A DNA stretch of 64,000 nucleotides from an uncultured Clostridia bacterium (GTDB lineage Bacteria > Bacillota > Clostridia > Christensenellales > Borkfalkiaceae): the NCBI GenBank assembly GCA_949878885.1, contig CATLBN010000004.1:1-64000 (forward strand). The letters run 5' to 3'. This document shows positions 24,825 through 33,375 of the stretch, one piece after another. How positions within the stretch are numbered: position 1 is the first letter of the stretch; every line of letters begins with the position of its first letter. The notes beneath the pieces are model-generated. The model was not told the origin of the DNA and made no database searches. It was given only the letters and a program-made list of their open reading frames with translations. Both the position numbers and the translations under genes were made by a program.

Positions 24825-26258
24825 TTATACGTTAGGCGGCAACCGAGGAAAATCAACCCAGAAAACAGAGCCTTTGTCCGTTTCGCTTTCCACTCCGAAA
24901 TCGAAAGAATGATTTTGAAGTATTGCTTTAACTATGCTCAGTCCCAATCCCGTGCCTTTAACGGGTCGGTTGTGATTTTCTTTAACACGGTAATACCTGT
25001 TCCAAATTTCCGACAAGTCTTCTTTTGGAATACCTTTGCCTGTATCCCGGACCGAAAATTTTATTCTTTCGGCTTCCACGTTCAATTTTAAGCTTACGTA
25101 AACCGTCTTATCTTCGCCTGTATAATTTGCAGCGTTGCCTAAAAGATTATAAATAACCTGACTTATTTTAGCTTCGTCTGCGCGCGTATAAAGATTTTGG
25201 TCTATATCTATCATAAAACTGTAACCTGCCGTTTCCTGAAGGTAACCGAATTTATTTATTATTGCGTAAACCAATTCGGTAAGATTGAAAACTTTAGGGT
25301 TGATTTCATCTATATTAGAGCTTAGCTTGGAAACGCTTAACACGTCGTTTACAAGTCCCGTAAGCCTGTCTGCTTCGTCTATTATTACCTGCAAATGCTT
25401 TTCGCGTTTTTCTTTGTTATCGCCTGAAATTTCTTTTATCATAGAAGCGTACGCTTTTATCATAGTAAGCGGCGTTTTTAAATCGTGAGTAACGTTTGCA
25501 AGAATTTCGCGCTGAAAATCTTCGCTCTTTTTAACTTCGTCGCGCACAATGTTCAAAGTATCGGAAAGTTGAGCCATTTCGTTAAAATCTGCGTTTGTGA
25601 AGTTAACGGAATAATCGCCCTTTGCAAATTTTACAGCCGTATCCGAAAGATTTTTAAGCCCCGAAGTAACCTTGGTTGAAAACGCATAAGATATTAGAAA
25701 AGCTATAAATAACAGTATTAAGCCGACTAGCAGAAAATAAATCTGCATTTTTCTTACGGCAACTTTTATTATAACGGTAGAATAACTTACAAGCAAATAA
25801 CACCGCTCGCCGCCGTAATCCACAACTTGCGTGTAATTAATTCTGTCGCCGTAACGGAAAGTTACTTCCGCACCCGTTTCCGACGCTGAAACAATTTCCG
25901 ACATTTCTACCAAAAGCCACTCGTCCTCCGGTGCGTTGGGCGAGGATTCCGGAATTAAAATTTCGCCGTCGGACGAAACAAGATAAACGGTAAAACCTTC
26001 GCGGCGATATCTGTCGAACACCAAGTCTATAACGCTTTCGTCATTACTAAGCTGAGCGGAAACCTCCTTGCCTATAATAACAACGCGGTGTTCGGCGTCC
26101 GCGGAAAAAGTGCGCGCGGCTACAATAGAAAAAGCCACCTCTACCAAAAGTATAAGCACAAGCGCAAGCATACAAAAATAACCCCACATTGCAATGTGTA
26201 CGCTTTTGGGTTTTTTTATATTTTTAAGTTTTTCCGACCGTTTATTTTCAGACTTCAA
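24825..26258 (-). CDS. Membrane sensor histidine kinase with HAMP domain
   Basis: Sensor kinase of 477 residues. TM1 lies at about 25-50, an extracytoplasmic sensor region at 50-165, TM2 at 172-195, a HAMP linker at about 195-245, the H-box with His258 in ANVTHDLKTPLTM, and the HATPase domain with NLLGNAANYT, DTGKGIP and GTGLGLSI. It overlaps the end of the response regulator gene by 11 bases. The start is a TTG; no ATG lies before TM1, so the TTG is likely but not certain. The pair precedes the ABC exporter operon on the same strand, separated by a strong terminator, so a regulatory link to the exporter is possible but unproven. Confidence 0.94.
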   Translation of the reverse strand: MKSENKRSEKLKNIKKPKSVHIAMWGYFCMLALVLILLVEVAFSIVAARTFSADAEHRVVIIGKEVSAQLSNDESVIDLVFDRYRREGFTVYLVSSDGEILIPESSPNAPEDEWLLVEMSEIVSASETGAEVTFRYGDRINYTQVVDYGGERCYLLVSYSTVIIKVAVRKMQIYFLLVGLILLFIAFLISYAFSTKVTSGLKNLSDTAVKFAKGDYSVNFTNADFNEMAQLSDTLNIVRDEVKKSEDFQREILANVTHDLKTPLTMIKAYASMIKEISGDNKEKREKHLQVIIDEADRLTGLVNDVLSVSKLSSNIDEINPKVFNLTELVYAIINKFGYLQETAGYSFMIDIDQNLYTRADEAKISQVIYNLLGNAANYTGEDKTVYVSLKLNVEAERIKFSVRDTGKGIPKEDLSEIWNRYYRVKENHNRPVKGTGLGLSIVKAILQNHSFDFGVESETDKGSVFWVDFPRLPPNV

Positions 26259-26910
26259 ACTTGTATCCCATACCTCTTAAAGTAACAATAAATTTGCGGT
26301 ATTGCTTTAAATTTGAGCGAAGCATTTTTATGTGCGTATCAACCGTTCGGTCGTCGCCGTAAAAATCAAAACCCCAAACGTCCATTAAAAGTTTTTCACG
26401 CGTTAATGCAACGCCTTTGTTTTTGACGAAATAAAACAGAATTTCGTATTCTTTGGGCGTAAGTTCTACTTTTTCGCCGTCAACGTAAACGTTGCGGCCT
26501 ATCATATCTATTTTAAGCCCTTCATACGTTACCACGTCGCCCGTTTCCGCCTGAACGCCGCGTTTTAAAACCGCGTGTATTCTTGCCATTACCTCTTTAG
26601 GAGAAAACGGTTTTGTAACGTAATCGTCAACGCCTATTTCAAATCCGAAAAGTTTATCGTATTCCTCTCCGCGCGCCGAAAGCATTATTACGGGGATATT
26701 TTTTATTTTTTTAATTTCTTTTACCGCCGAAAATCCGTCCAGCTTGGGCATCATAACGTCCATTAAAATAATATCGAAATCGTTATCTTTGCAAAGACGC
26801 ACCGCCTGCATACCGTCGCAAGCTTCGTAAGCCACGCCGCCTTCGAACTCTACATATTCTTTAAGCACGCCGCGAATCATTTCCTCGTCGTCAACAATAA
26901 GTACCTTCAT
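26248..26910 (-). CDS. OmpR/PhoB family response regulator
   Basis: Response regulator of about 220 residues. The receiver has VDDEE at the N-terminus, phospho-acceptor Asp51 in IILMDVMMP, and the conserved Lys in YVTKPFSP. The C-terminal winged helix (about 125-220) has VELTPKEYEILFY and DDRTVDTHIKMLRSNL, the OmpR recognition region. I start at 26910 (MKVLIVDDEE) because AGGAGG lies six bases before it; the ORF-track start five codons earlier is inside this site. It is the first gene of the two-component operon. Upstream TATAGT is a possible -10 with only a weak -35. Confidence 0.96.
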   Translation of the reverse strand: MKVLIVDDEEMIRGVLKEYVEFEGGVAYEACDGMQAVRLCKDNDFDIILMDVMMPKLDGFSAVKEIKKIKNIPVIMLSARGEEYDKLFGFEIGVDDYVTKPFSPKEVMARIHAVLKRGVQAETGDVVTYEGLKIDMIGRNVYVDGEKVELTPKEYEILFYFVKNKGVALTREKLLMDVWGFDFYGDDRTVDTHIKMLRSNLKQYRKFIVTLRGMGYKFEV

Positions 26911-27158
26911 ACATTCCTCCTGCATAAATTTTAAACCGCAAATATTAGGGACAATTAATACTATAATGAAAAATAAGTGAAATTTAAAGCGATTTTATAA
27001 AAAACATCTCCATAGGCTGTGAAAACGGCGTGTTTTCTCCCATACGTTTTTCCCGTTAAAATAAATTTCAAACGCACAGTCTTTTACACAAGATTTTTTA
27101 ACTCTAACATATCCTGATTTTACCATAAAAAAATTTGCAAGTCAATACGGACAAAGCG
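26911..27158. other. Divergent intergenic region
   Basis: About 250 bases between the OmpR-type regulator and the radical SAM gene. On the minus strand TATAGT with a poor TTTAAA 17 bases upstream may drive the regulator. A short AAAAC/GTTTT inverted repeat (about 27022-27036) is the only other structure. I see no RNA gene or small ORF that I could support. Confidence 0.4.
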
Positions 27159-27187
27159 TTGACAAATGCGCATAATAATGATAAAAT
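27159..27187 (+). promoter_or_regulatory. Promoter of the radical SAM operon
   Basis: TTGACA (27159-27164) and TAAAAT (27182-27187) with a 17-base spacer. The start codon lies about 40 bases downstream. Confidence 0.8.
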
Positions 27188-27225
27188 CAAAAAGTAAACA
27201 TTTGTTTATATTTGGGTAAAACGGT

Positions 27226-28479
27226 ATGTTAAGCGAAGAAAACCTTGAAATTTTAACTGAAAGCGCAAAATACGACGTATCTTGTTCGTCATCCGGCTCT
27301 AAACGTAAAAATTCGGCTGGCGGATTGGGCAACGGCGCGGCAAGCGGCATATGCCACTCTTTTACACCTGACGGACGCTGCATTTCTCTTTTGAAAATTT
27401 TAATGAGCAACGAGTGCGTTTACGACTGCGAATACTGCCCTAACCGCACAAGCGCAAACGTGCGCCGCGCAAGGATTTCTCCGGACGAAATTTGCGAACT
27501 TACCGTTAATTTTTATAAACGAAACTATATAGAAGGGCTGTTTTTATCGTCGGCGGTATTCGAAACACCCAACAAAACTATGGAATTACTGTATGAAACG
27601 GTTTTGAAACTTAGAAAAATTTATAATTTTAACGGGTATATACATTTAAAAGGAATTCCGTATGCCGACGAAGCGCTTGTTATGAAAGCGGCCAAACTTG
27701 TTGACAGAATGAGTTATAATATTGAACTTCCAAGCGAAAAATCGCTTAAAATGCTTGCGCCGCAAAAAACAAAGCAAAGCCTGTTGCTGCCTATGAAAAA
27801 CCTGAAAGAGGCTATCGATTACGAAAAATTTAATAATATGCGCCGAAACGTGCTGCCTGCGGGGCAAACCACGCAAATGATTATAGGCGCTTCGCCTGAG
27901 AGCGACGGACAAATTTTAAAACTTACCGAAGCGCTGTACAGAAATATGAATTTAAGAAGGGTTTATTACTCTTCGTATATACCCGTAGTTCAAAGCAATA
28001 AACTGCCTGCCGTGGGCGCAGGACTTTTACGCGAACACAGACTTTACCAAGCCGATTGGCTTATACGCTTTTACGGATTTGACGTAAACGAAATTTGCCG
28101 CGAAGACGAAAATCTTTCGGAAGATTACGACCCAAAATGCGCTTGGGCGCTTAGAAATATGAATTTATTTCCTATTGAAATAAACCGAGCGCCGCTTGAA
28201 ATACTGCTGCGCGTGCCGGGCATAGGCGCAAAAAGCGCATATAAAATTACCGAAGCAAGAAAATTTGCCGAATTGGACTTTGATAATCTTGCAAAAATGC
28301 GCATAGTATTAAAGAGAGCCAAGCACTTTATAACCTGCAAGGGTAAATTTTACGGTGCGGACAGCTATGAAAAAGTTAAATACGCGCTTTTGCTTGACGG
28401 AAAGTGGGAAACGCGGGAACAAATTTCAATGTTTTCCACCCCTTCTACCGCACTGTCGGCTCTAACCGGAAATATATGA
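27226..28479 (+). CDS. Radical SAM protein of the DNA modification/repair group
   Basis: Radical SAM enzyme of 417 residues resembling the group annotated as putative DNA modification/repair radical SAM protein (TIGR03916-like). The N-terminal half has the cluster motif NECVYDCEYCPNR (CxxxCxxC) near residue 65-75. The C-terminal part carries a helix-hairpin-helix, LLRVPGIGAKSAYKI (about 325-345), a DNA-binding motif, which supports action on DNA. The stop overlaps the start of the next gene by four bases, and that gene encodes the family partner usually found with it. The chemical reaction is not established for this family as far as I know. A good promoter lies upstream. Confidence 0.9.
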   Translation: MLSEENLEILTESAKYDVSCSSSGSKRKNSAGGLGNGAASGICHSFTPDGRCISLLKILMSNECVYDCEYCPNRTSANVRRARISPDEICELTVNFYKRNYIEGLFLSSAVFETPNKTMELLYETVLKLRKIYNFNGYIHLKGIPYADEALVMKAAKLVDRMSYNIELPSEKSLKMLAPQKTKQSLLLPMKNLKEAIDYEKFNNMRRNVLPAGQTTQMIIGASPESDGQILKLTEALYRNMNLRRVYYSSYIPVVQSNKLPAVGAGLLREHRLYQADWLIRFYGFDVNEICREDENLSEDYDPKCAWALRNMNLFPIEINRAPLEILLRVPGIGAKSAYKITEARKFAELDFDNLAKMRIVLKRAKHFITCKGKFYGADSYEKVKYALLLDGKWETREQISMFSTPSTALSALTGNI

Positions 28480-29210
28480 AAATTTTTATATGCGACGGCT
28501 CGCCCGTTTGTTTTTTTACAGCCGTTTTCGACGCTTTTGCGGAAAAACAATGCTTAATTACTTCCGACAGCGAAATTCAGCTTTCTTTGGACAGCGAAGT
28601 AATACGCGTTGAAACGGACGAAGCAAAAGCGCTTAAAGTTAAACGCGGAATAGAAAAACACGACAGCGAAGCAATATACGATATTTTAACGGCTTTGAGA
28701 AGCGGCGACAGTTTAAAAGAACAGACTGTTTTTGAATATATACAGCGGTTAATGGAACGCAAGTCTTCGGTTAAAAAAGCTTATAATTTACCCGAAGTAA
28801 TAGAATTTAACAATATTTTATATAAAATAAACGGCGAGGTTCACAGACTTAAAGGACTTTTACGGTTTATGGAAAGCGCAAGCGGAGCATTTTACGCCCC
28901 TTATTCGCCTGATAACGATATAACAGAACTGCTTATGCCGCATTTTGCGGAAAGATTTAAAGCGGAAAAATTTGTTATTCACGATTTAAAGCGGAAAATA
29001 GCGGGTATGTACGACGGTAGAGAATGGATTATAGGTTATGCAGGCGAAGCGGAAATTTATTTATCTGAATACGAAAAGGCGTTTGAAACGCTTTGGAAAA
29101 AATATTATAAGTCGGTAACCATTAAAGAACGTCCGCACGAAAAGCAAATGAAAAACAGTATGCCCGTAAGATATTGGAAATATTTGCCGGAGAAAAACAA
29201 CAACGATTGA
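28476..29210 (+). CDS. DNA metabolism protein partner of the radical SAM enzyme
   Basis: A 244-residue soluble protein resembling the TIGR03915/DUF4130 group, often encoded next to or fused with uracil-DNA-glycosylase-like domains and the radical SAM partner. The start is the ATG at 28476, which overlaps the upstream stop (ATGA); the ORF-track start 72 bases earlier reads through the partner gene in another frame. Features seen: MKIFICDGSPVCFFTAVFDAF at the N-terminus, a central VHRLKGLLRFME segment, and a C-terminal region ending in PVRYWKYLPEKN. These match the family as I remember it. Coupled translation suggests a complex with the radical SAM protein. The role in repair or modification is inference from the family. 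Confidence 0.85.
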   Translation: MKIFICDGSPVCFFTAVFDAFAEKQCLITSDSEIQLSLDSEVIRVETDEAKALKVKRGIEKHDSEAIYDILTALRSGDSLKEQTVFEYIQRLMERKSSVKKAYNLPEVIEFNNILYKINGEVHRLKGLLRFMESASGAFYAPYSPDNDITELLMPHFAERFKAEKFVIHDLKRKIAGMYDGREWIIGYAGEAEIYLSEYEKAFETLWKKYYKSVTIKERPHEKQMKNSMPVRYWKYLPEKNNND

Positions 29211-29226
29211 ATTATATTTAAATAAT

Positions 29227-29259
29227 AAACCGTCCGCCCTTGCAACGGGCGGACGGTTT
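29227..29259. terminator. Bidirectional terminator between converging genes
   Basis: Thirteen-pair stem AAACCGTCCGCCC / GGGCGGACGGTTT with a seven-base loop, between the plus-strand radical SAM pair and the minus-strand Mrp gene. Confidence 0.88.
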
Positions 29260-29271
29260 AACTTTATAAAA

Positions 29272-30123
29272 TTATTTTTTTGAATTATAAGATTTTTCAA
29301 GCTGCTTAAAAATCTTTGCCGAAAAATCTTTTAAATAATCGTTTTCAAAACTCTCTATTTTTCCCCGGTCTGCCGCTTTTGTAAGCTGAGGGTCGATAGG
29401 CAGTTTTGCAACGGCGGGAATTCCGTATTCCAAAGCGAGCGCGTCAACTCCGCTTTCGCCGAATACGTTAATCTTTTTTCCGCAGTCGGGACATTTTATA
29501 TAGCTCATATTTTCAACTATGCCTAAAATAGGCACGTTCATCATTTGCGCCATATTAACGGCTTTTTGAACAATCATTCCAACCAAGTCCTGCGGCGTTG
29601 TTACAACAACTATACCGTCTACGGGAAGGCTTTGGAAAACCGTAAGCGGCACGTCGCCCGTGCCGGGAGGCATATCGATAAACATAATATCCACTCCCGT
29701 CCAAATAACGTCGGTCCAAAATTGCAGTACGGTGCCGGAAATAAGCGAACCGCGCCAAACAACGGGTTCCGCCTCGTTTTCCAAAAGTACGTTCATAGAC
29801 ATAATCTGCAAGCCGTTTTCGGTAACTACGGGCAATATTCCGTTTTCGCTGCCTTGCGCTCTTTCCGAAACGCCGTACATACGCGGTATTGAGGGTCCGG
29901 TTATATCTGCGTCCATTACCGCGGTTACTTTACCTGAATTTTGCGCCGCCGCAGCAAGCAAAGCGCAGGTCATAGACTTTCCTACTCCGCCTTTTCCCGA
30001 TACCACCGCTATCACTTTTTTAATATCGCTTAACGCGTGCGGTTTTTTAATTAAACTTTTAGGGTCCCTCGAAGCGCATTTTTCGCTGCACGAAGAACAG
30101 TCGTGCGAACAGTTTTCCGCCAT
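29272..30123 (-). CDS. Mrp/NBP35-type P-loop ATPase (iron-sulfur carrier)
   Basis: Cytoplasmic P-loop ATPase of the Mrp/ApbC/NBP35 family, which binds and passes on [4Fe-4S] clusters. It has the deviant Walker A VVSGKGGVGKSMT (about residue 38-50), the DMPPGTGD motif, and the cluster-binding CPDC motif in YIKCPDCGKK (about 215-222). The N-terminus has a group of Cys residues (NCSHDCSSCSEKC), as in many clostridial members, which may hold a second cluster. A strong promoter lies upstream on the minus strand. It is monocistronic. Its product could serve the iron-sulfur enzymes seen here (fumarase, radical SAM protein, polyferredoxin), but this is only a general expectation. Confidence 0.94.
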   Translation of the reverse strand: MAENCSHDCSSCSEKCASRDPKSLIKKPHALSDIKKVIAVVSGKGGVGKSMTCALLAAAAQNSGKVTAVMDADITGPSIPRMYGVSERAQGSENGILPVVTENGLQIMSMNVLLENEAEPVVWRGSLISGTVLQFWTDVIWTGVDIMFIDMPPGTGDVPLTVFQSLPVDGIVVVTTPQDLVGMIVQKAVNMAQMMNVPILGIVENMSYIKCPDCGKKINVFGESGVDALALEYGIPAVAKLPIDPQLTKAADRGKIESFENDYLKDFSAKIFKQLEKSYNSKK

Positions 30124-30147
30124 AATTCTACCTCTTTTATTTAGATT

Positions 30148-30176
30148 ATTGTAATTTATTGACCATTGTTTGTCAA
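30148..30176 (-). promoter_or_regulatory. Promoter of the Mrp gene
   Basis: On the minus strand TTGACA (30171-30176) and TACAAT (30148-30153) with a 17-base spacer, about 25 bases before the Mrp start codon. Confidence 0.8.
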
Positions 30177-30210
30177 GCTATAATATACATACAAAAAGCA
30201 CTTAAATTGC

Positions 30211-30239
30211 TTGCAAATATTAAATTTATCTGCTAAAAT
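30211..30239 (+). promoter_or_regulatory. Promoter of the SRP RNA
   Basis: TTGCAA (30211-30216) and TAAAAT (30234-30239) with a 17-base spacer, placing the transcription start near 30246. Confidence 0.75.
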
Positions 30240-30245
30240 AATTGC

Positions 30246-30516
30246 ACTGTGCTAAGTGGGGAGTTTGCGGTGCCCTGTACCTGCAATCCGCAACAGCAGG
30301 ACTGAACGTCTTTCTCGACGAAGCAAATGGAAAGCCGCGCTTTATAAGGGGTGTTGATACCAAGGTCTTATGCAACCGACAACTGCGAACCGTGTCAGGA
30401 TAGGGATATAGCAGCACTAAACAGTCGAGTCGGTGTGCCATAGGGTAGCTTTGGGGGAGCTACCTGTAAAGTTTACGTTTCGGTTTGTTTCGGCAAAAAA
30501 GACTGCACAGCTTTTT
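30246..30516 (+). ncRNA. ffs: Large bacterial SRP RNA (6S-like scRNA)
   Basis: RNA part of the signal recognition particle. The 5' part has GTGCTAAGTGGGGAG and GCGGTGCCCTGTACC followed by TGCAATCCGC, which is the Alu-domain pattern of Gram-positive SRP RNA. The 3' part has GTGTCAGGATAGG and ATATAGCAGCACTAA, the conserved S-domain (Ffh-binding) strands. The start fits the promoter at 30211-30239; the end is set by CTGTGC near the 5' end pairing with GCACAG near 30504-30510, followed by a T-run. The length of about 270 nt is normal for the large type. The ORF-track entry on the opposite strand here is a shadow. Confidence 0.92.
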
Positions 30517-30526
30517 TAAATAATTT

Positions 30527-30558
30527 TACAGCCGCCGCATATATTTACGGCGGCTGTA
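30527..30558. terminator. Terminator between SRP RNA and the ABC permease gene
   Basis: Stem TACAGCCGCCG / CGGCGGCTGTA with a ten-base loop and T-rich flanks on both strands. It can serve the minus-strand permease gene and back up the SRP RNA end. Confidence 0.85.
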
Positions 30559-30561
30559 TTT

Positions 30562-31689
30562 TTATTTTTTAAGCATTATATTTTCATTTTTAAACATAAA
30601 CGCCATAAGAACCGTAAGCGCGGCGGTAAACACTAAGTTAGAAATAATCGCAAGCGCAACGCCGACGGGCGAAGCCGCTGCGGAAAGTATGCCAGACATT
30701 GCCAAACCGCTGCCCAAAAACGGGATTAAATGAATAGCAACGGACGATGATTTTATAAATGTTGTACACATTCCCAAAACAATTATAACAATCATAAGCG
30801 GCGTTATAAACATAGACGCCTCTTTCACGTTTTTAGCAAGCGTAGAGAGCACCGAAAAAACAGAAATCATTGCAAGCACAATGGAGATTATAAGCCCGAA
30901 AAGCATAAAGTAATCGCCTACGCCGTAGGACATAGAGCTTAAATTGAAAACTCCGCCGGACAGTTTGGGAAGCGAAAGTATTACGCCTATAAAACTTGAA
31001 AAACCGCTTAGCATAGCAAAACAAGACAAACTTATAATTTTACCAAGCACTATCTCCGCTCTTTTGACAGGTGTTATAAGCAGTGTAGCCATTGTGCCCC
31101 TTTCCTTTTCTCCCGCTATGGATTCGGGCGCAACCGCCATACAAGACGAAGCGAGAAGCGAAAACATAAGCATAGGTATAATCATAGAAAGTATGTCTGC
31201 TGCCAAGCTTTCGGAATTGACCAAGTCAAATTTTTCGGACACGTCGGAATTTATTTTGAAGGCGTTAAGTTCGTTTAAAAGTGCAATAGCCACAGAATAT
31301 CCGAAAGCCGATTGTGCAGATGCAGAATTATAATAAACCTTTACTTCCGGCTTTGTTTCCCCTGCATAGTTTTCTTTGAAATCGGCAGGGAACACTACCA
31401 TAATATCCAATTTTGAGTCGTATATATCGGTTTTTGCGGCTTCGGAATTTTCGTAAGATTTAATTTTGAAAACACCCTCTACACTTAATCCTTCGGGCAG
31501 ACCTATTATATAAGCAGTAGGCACATAGTCTTTATCTATGTCGGGCTGACCCATTTCGGACATAAAATTGCCCATAAGCGAATAAATGGCATAAATCAAA
31601 ATACCGGGTAAAAAAATCATTAAAACCATTCTGCGGTCTGTGAAAAACCTTACAAACTCTTTTTTTATTATTGTTAATACGTTTTTCAT
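30562..31689 (-). CDS. ABC-2 type permease (NatB-like)
   Basis: Membrane subunit of an ABC-2 exporter, 375 residues. One TM segment at about 22-42 is followed by a large extracytoplasmic domain (about 50-165) and a C-terminal block of five to six TM segments (about 175-370), with the EKERGTMATLLITPVKR motif typical of NatB/YhaP-like permeases. Members export sodium ions, drugs or antibiotics. It overlaps the ATPase gene by four bases, so the two form one operon. The substrate is not evident. The gene ends in front of a shared terminator next to SRP RNA. Confidence 0.92.
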   Translation of the reverse strand: MKNVLTIIKKEFVRFFTDRRMVLMIFLPGILIYAIYSLMGNFMSEMGQPDIDKDYVPTAYIIGLPEGLSVEGVFKIKSYENSEAAKTDIYDSKLDIMVVFPADFKENYAGETKPEVKVYYNSASAQSAFGYSVAIALLNELNAFKINSDVSEKFDLVNSESLAADILSMIIPMLMFSLLASSCMAVAPESIAGEKERGTMATLLITPVKRAEIVLGKIISLSCFAMLSGFSSFIGVILSLPKLSGGVFNLSSMSYGVGDYFMLFGLIISIVLAMISVFSVLSTLAKNVKEASMFITPLMIVIIVLGMCTTFIKSSSVAIHLIPFLGSGLAMSGILSAAASPVGVALAIISNLVFTAALTVLMAFMFKNENIMLKK

Positions 31690-32459
31690 ACTTTTTCCCC
31701 CGTTACGCTCTCATACAGTCCGAAAAAGGTATCTTCAAGATTTTTTTCTTGAGTTAGGTTTTTAAGACTGTCTATTGCGGCAAGTTTGCCGTCGATAAGT
31801 ATGCCTACCCTATCGCAAAGCTTTTCTACCAACGAAAATATGTGCGTTGATAAAATTATGGTTTTTCCTTCGGCGCGAAGTTCCTGTAAAAAATCGGTTA
31901 CCACTTTTCCCGTGAGCACGTCCAAACCGTTTGTAGGCTCGTCGAAAATTATAAATTCGGGGTCGTGAGCAATAGAAACCACTAGCGAAACTTTCTGCTT
32001 CATTCCGGTAGAAAGATTGCCCAGCTTTTGCCCGGCAAATTCGTTTATTCCGAATTTTGAAAACAGCTGAGTTTTGCGTGCATTACGCACATTTGTTTCA
32101 ACGCCGTATAAATCTGCAAAAAAATTAAAAAGATATTCCGGCGTAAAAGTTTCGTCAAGTTTAAGTTCGCTGGTTAAAAATCCAATGCTGCGGCGCACCG
32201 CTTCTTTATCGGAAACTATGCTTTTGCCGTTAATTGTAGCATTGCCGCTATCGGGTTTAATAAGCGTTGCCAACATTCTGAGCGTTGTTGTCTTGCCTGC
32301 GCCGTTTGGTCCCAATAATCCGAATATTTCCCCCTTATAAGCCGAAAAACTCAAATTGTTTACCGCAACTTTAACTCCGCCGTTCTTTTCAGGTTTAAAA
32401 AGTTTTTTAGATTGCTTAAACGATTTTGTCAAGTTATCTACTTTTAAAATTTCTTCCAT
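31686..32459 (-). CDS. ABC transporter ATPase (NatA-like)
   Basis: ATP-binding subunit of 257 residues with Walker A GPNGAGKTTTL, signature LSTGMKQKVSL, Walker B FIIFDEPTNGLD with the catalytic Glu, and H-loop STHIF. The arrangement and the NatB-like partner downstream identify an ABC-2 exporter of the NatAB type. The N-terminus has a Lys-rich loop (KQSKKLFKPEKNGG) longer than usual between the first two strands. It is the first gene of the pair. Confidence 0.94.
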   Translation of the reverse strand: MEEILKVDNLTKSFKQSKKLFKPEKNGGVKVAVNNLSFSAYKGEIFGLLGPNGAGKTTTLRMLATLIKPDSGNATINGKSIVSDKEAVRRSIGFLTSELKLDETFTPEYLFNFFADLYGVETNVRNARKTQLFSKFGINEFAGQKLGNLSTGMKQKVSLVVSIAHDPEFIIFDEPTNGLDVLTGKVVTDFLQELRAEGKTIILSTHIFSLVEKLCDRVGILIDGKLAAIDSLKNLTQEKNLEDTFFGLYESVTGEKV

Positions 32460-32530
32460 ATCTTCTCCTTTGAAAAAGCACGCATAAATTATAACATAAA
32501 TGAAGCGCTATGTCTATCTCAAAACAAAAA

Positions 32531-32556
32531 AACGCGGCGAGCGCCGCATTTTTTTA
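32531..32556 (-). terminator. Terminator after uppP
   Basis: GCGGCG / CGCCGC stem with a two-base apex between an A-run and a T-run; on the minus strand the stem is followed by seven T. Confidence 0.8.
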
Positions 32557-32559
32557 TAA

Positions 32560-33375
32560 TTAATTAAAATATGTAAAATGCAAAATTATGCTTGTTACGG
32601 CTATTAACACAAGATACAAACTGAACCATTTGTAATTTGCGTTTTTTATTGCTTTAAGCATAATTTTAATTGCAAAAAGCCCTGCAACAGCCGAAACTAT
32701 AAAACCTAACGCTATGCTGCAACCGAACGTCCAGCCCCCTTCTGCAAACGATTGCTGAATTTCGCCGCCGCGCAATCCCTTGTATAGCTCTACAACGAAA
32801 CTGCCCAATATCACGGGTATGCTCATCATAAACGAAAATTTAGCAACTTCTTCGCTTTTGCCGCCGGCGAACGTACCTGCGCATATTGTAGAACCGCTGC
32901 GTGAAATTCCGGGGAGAATTGCAACAGCCTGCGCAAGCCCCATAGGAATTACCGTTTTAAAACAAAGCGGAAGCTCCAACGCGCGGCGCTTTGCAAAGCG
33001 TTCCGTTAAAAACAGTACGACAGCCGTTACAAGGAAAAAACAAGCAAGGATTATTCCGAAATATTTACCGTTTAAAACCGCTTCTTCGATTAAATCGTCT
33101 AACAAAAGTCCGACTATTGCGGCGGGAATTGTTGCAAGCACCAAAAAGCCCATAGTCTTAAACGGCTTTTTGAAAAGCGCCAAAATATCGCGCCAAAAAA
33201 TTACGCACACCGCCACAAGCGTTCCCAAGTGCAGAATTATAGAGAAGAACAACGTTATATCGGTTATTCCGAAACAATGCTGAAAAAACGCTATATGCCC
33301 TGATGATGATACGGGTAAAAATTCGGTTAGCCCCTGAACAAGACCTAATACTACCGCTTGCCAAATTTCAATCAT
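32560..33375 (-). CDS. uppP: Undecaprenyl-diphosphatase (BacA type)
   Basis: Integral membrane phosphatase recycling undecaprenyl diphosphate for cell-wall synthesis; it also gives low-level bacitracin resistance. The protein is 271 residues with about eight TM segments and both family motifs: QGLTEFLPVSSSGH near residue 20 and PGISRSGSTI near residue 160. The start codon overlaps the stop of the upstream foldase-like lipoprotein gene (TAATG), so translation of the two is coupled, and a terminator follows. Confidence 0.96.
   Translation of the reverse strand: MIEIWQAVVLGLVQGLTEFLPVSSSGHIAFFQHCFGITDITLFFSIILHLGTLVAVCVIFWRDILALFKKPFKTMGFLVLATIPAAIVGLLLDDLIEEAVLNGKYFGIILACFFLVTAVVLFLTERFAKRRALELPLCFKTVIPMGLAQAVAILPGISRSGSTICAGTFAGGKSEEVAKFSFMMSIPVILGSFVVELYKGLRGGEIQQSFAEGGWTFGCSIALGFIVSAVAGLFAIKIMLKAIKNANYKWFSLYLVLIAVTSIILHFTYFN

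Noticed and set aside
30226-30441. 71-aa ORF on the minus strand.
   Set aside because: It lies across the SRP RNA, whose structure and promoter explain the sequence.
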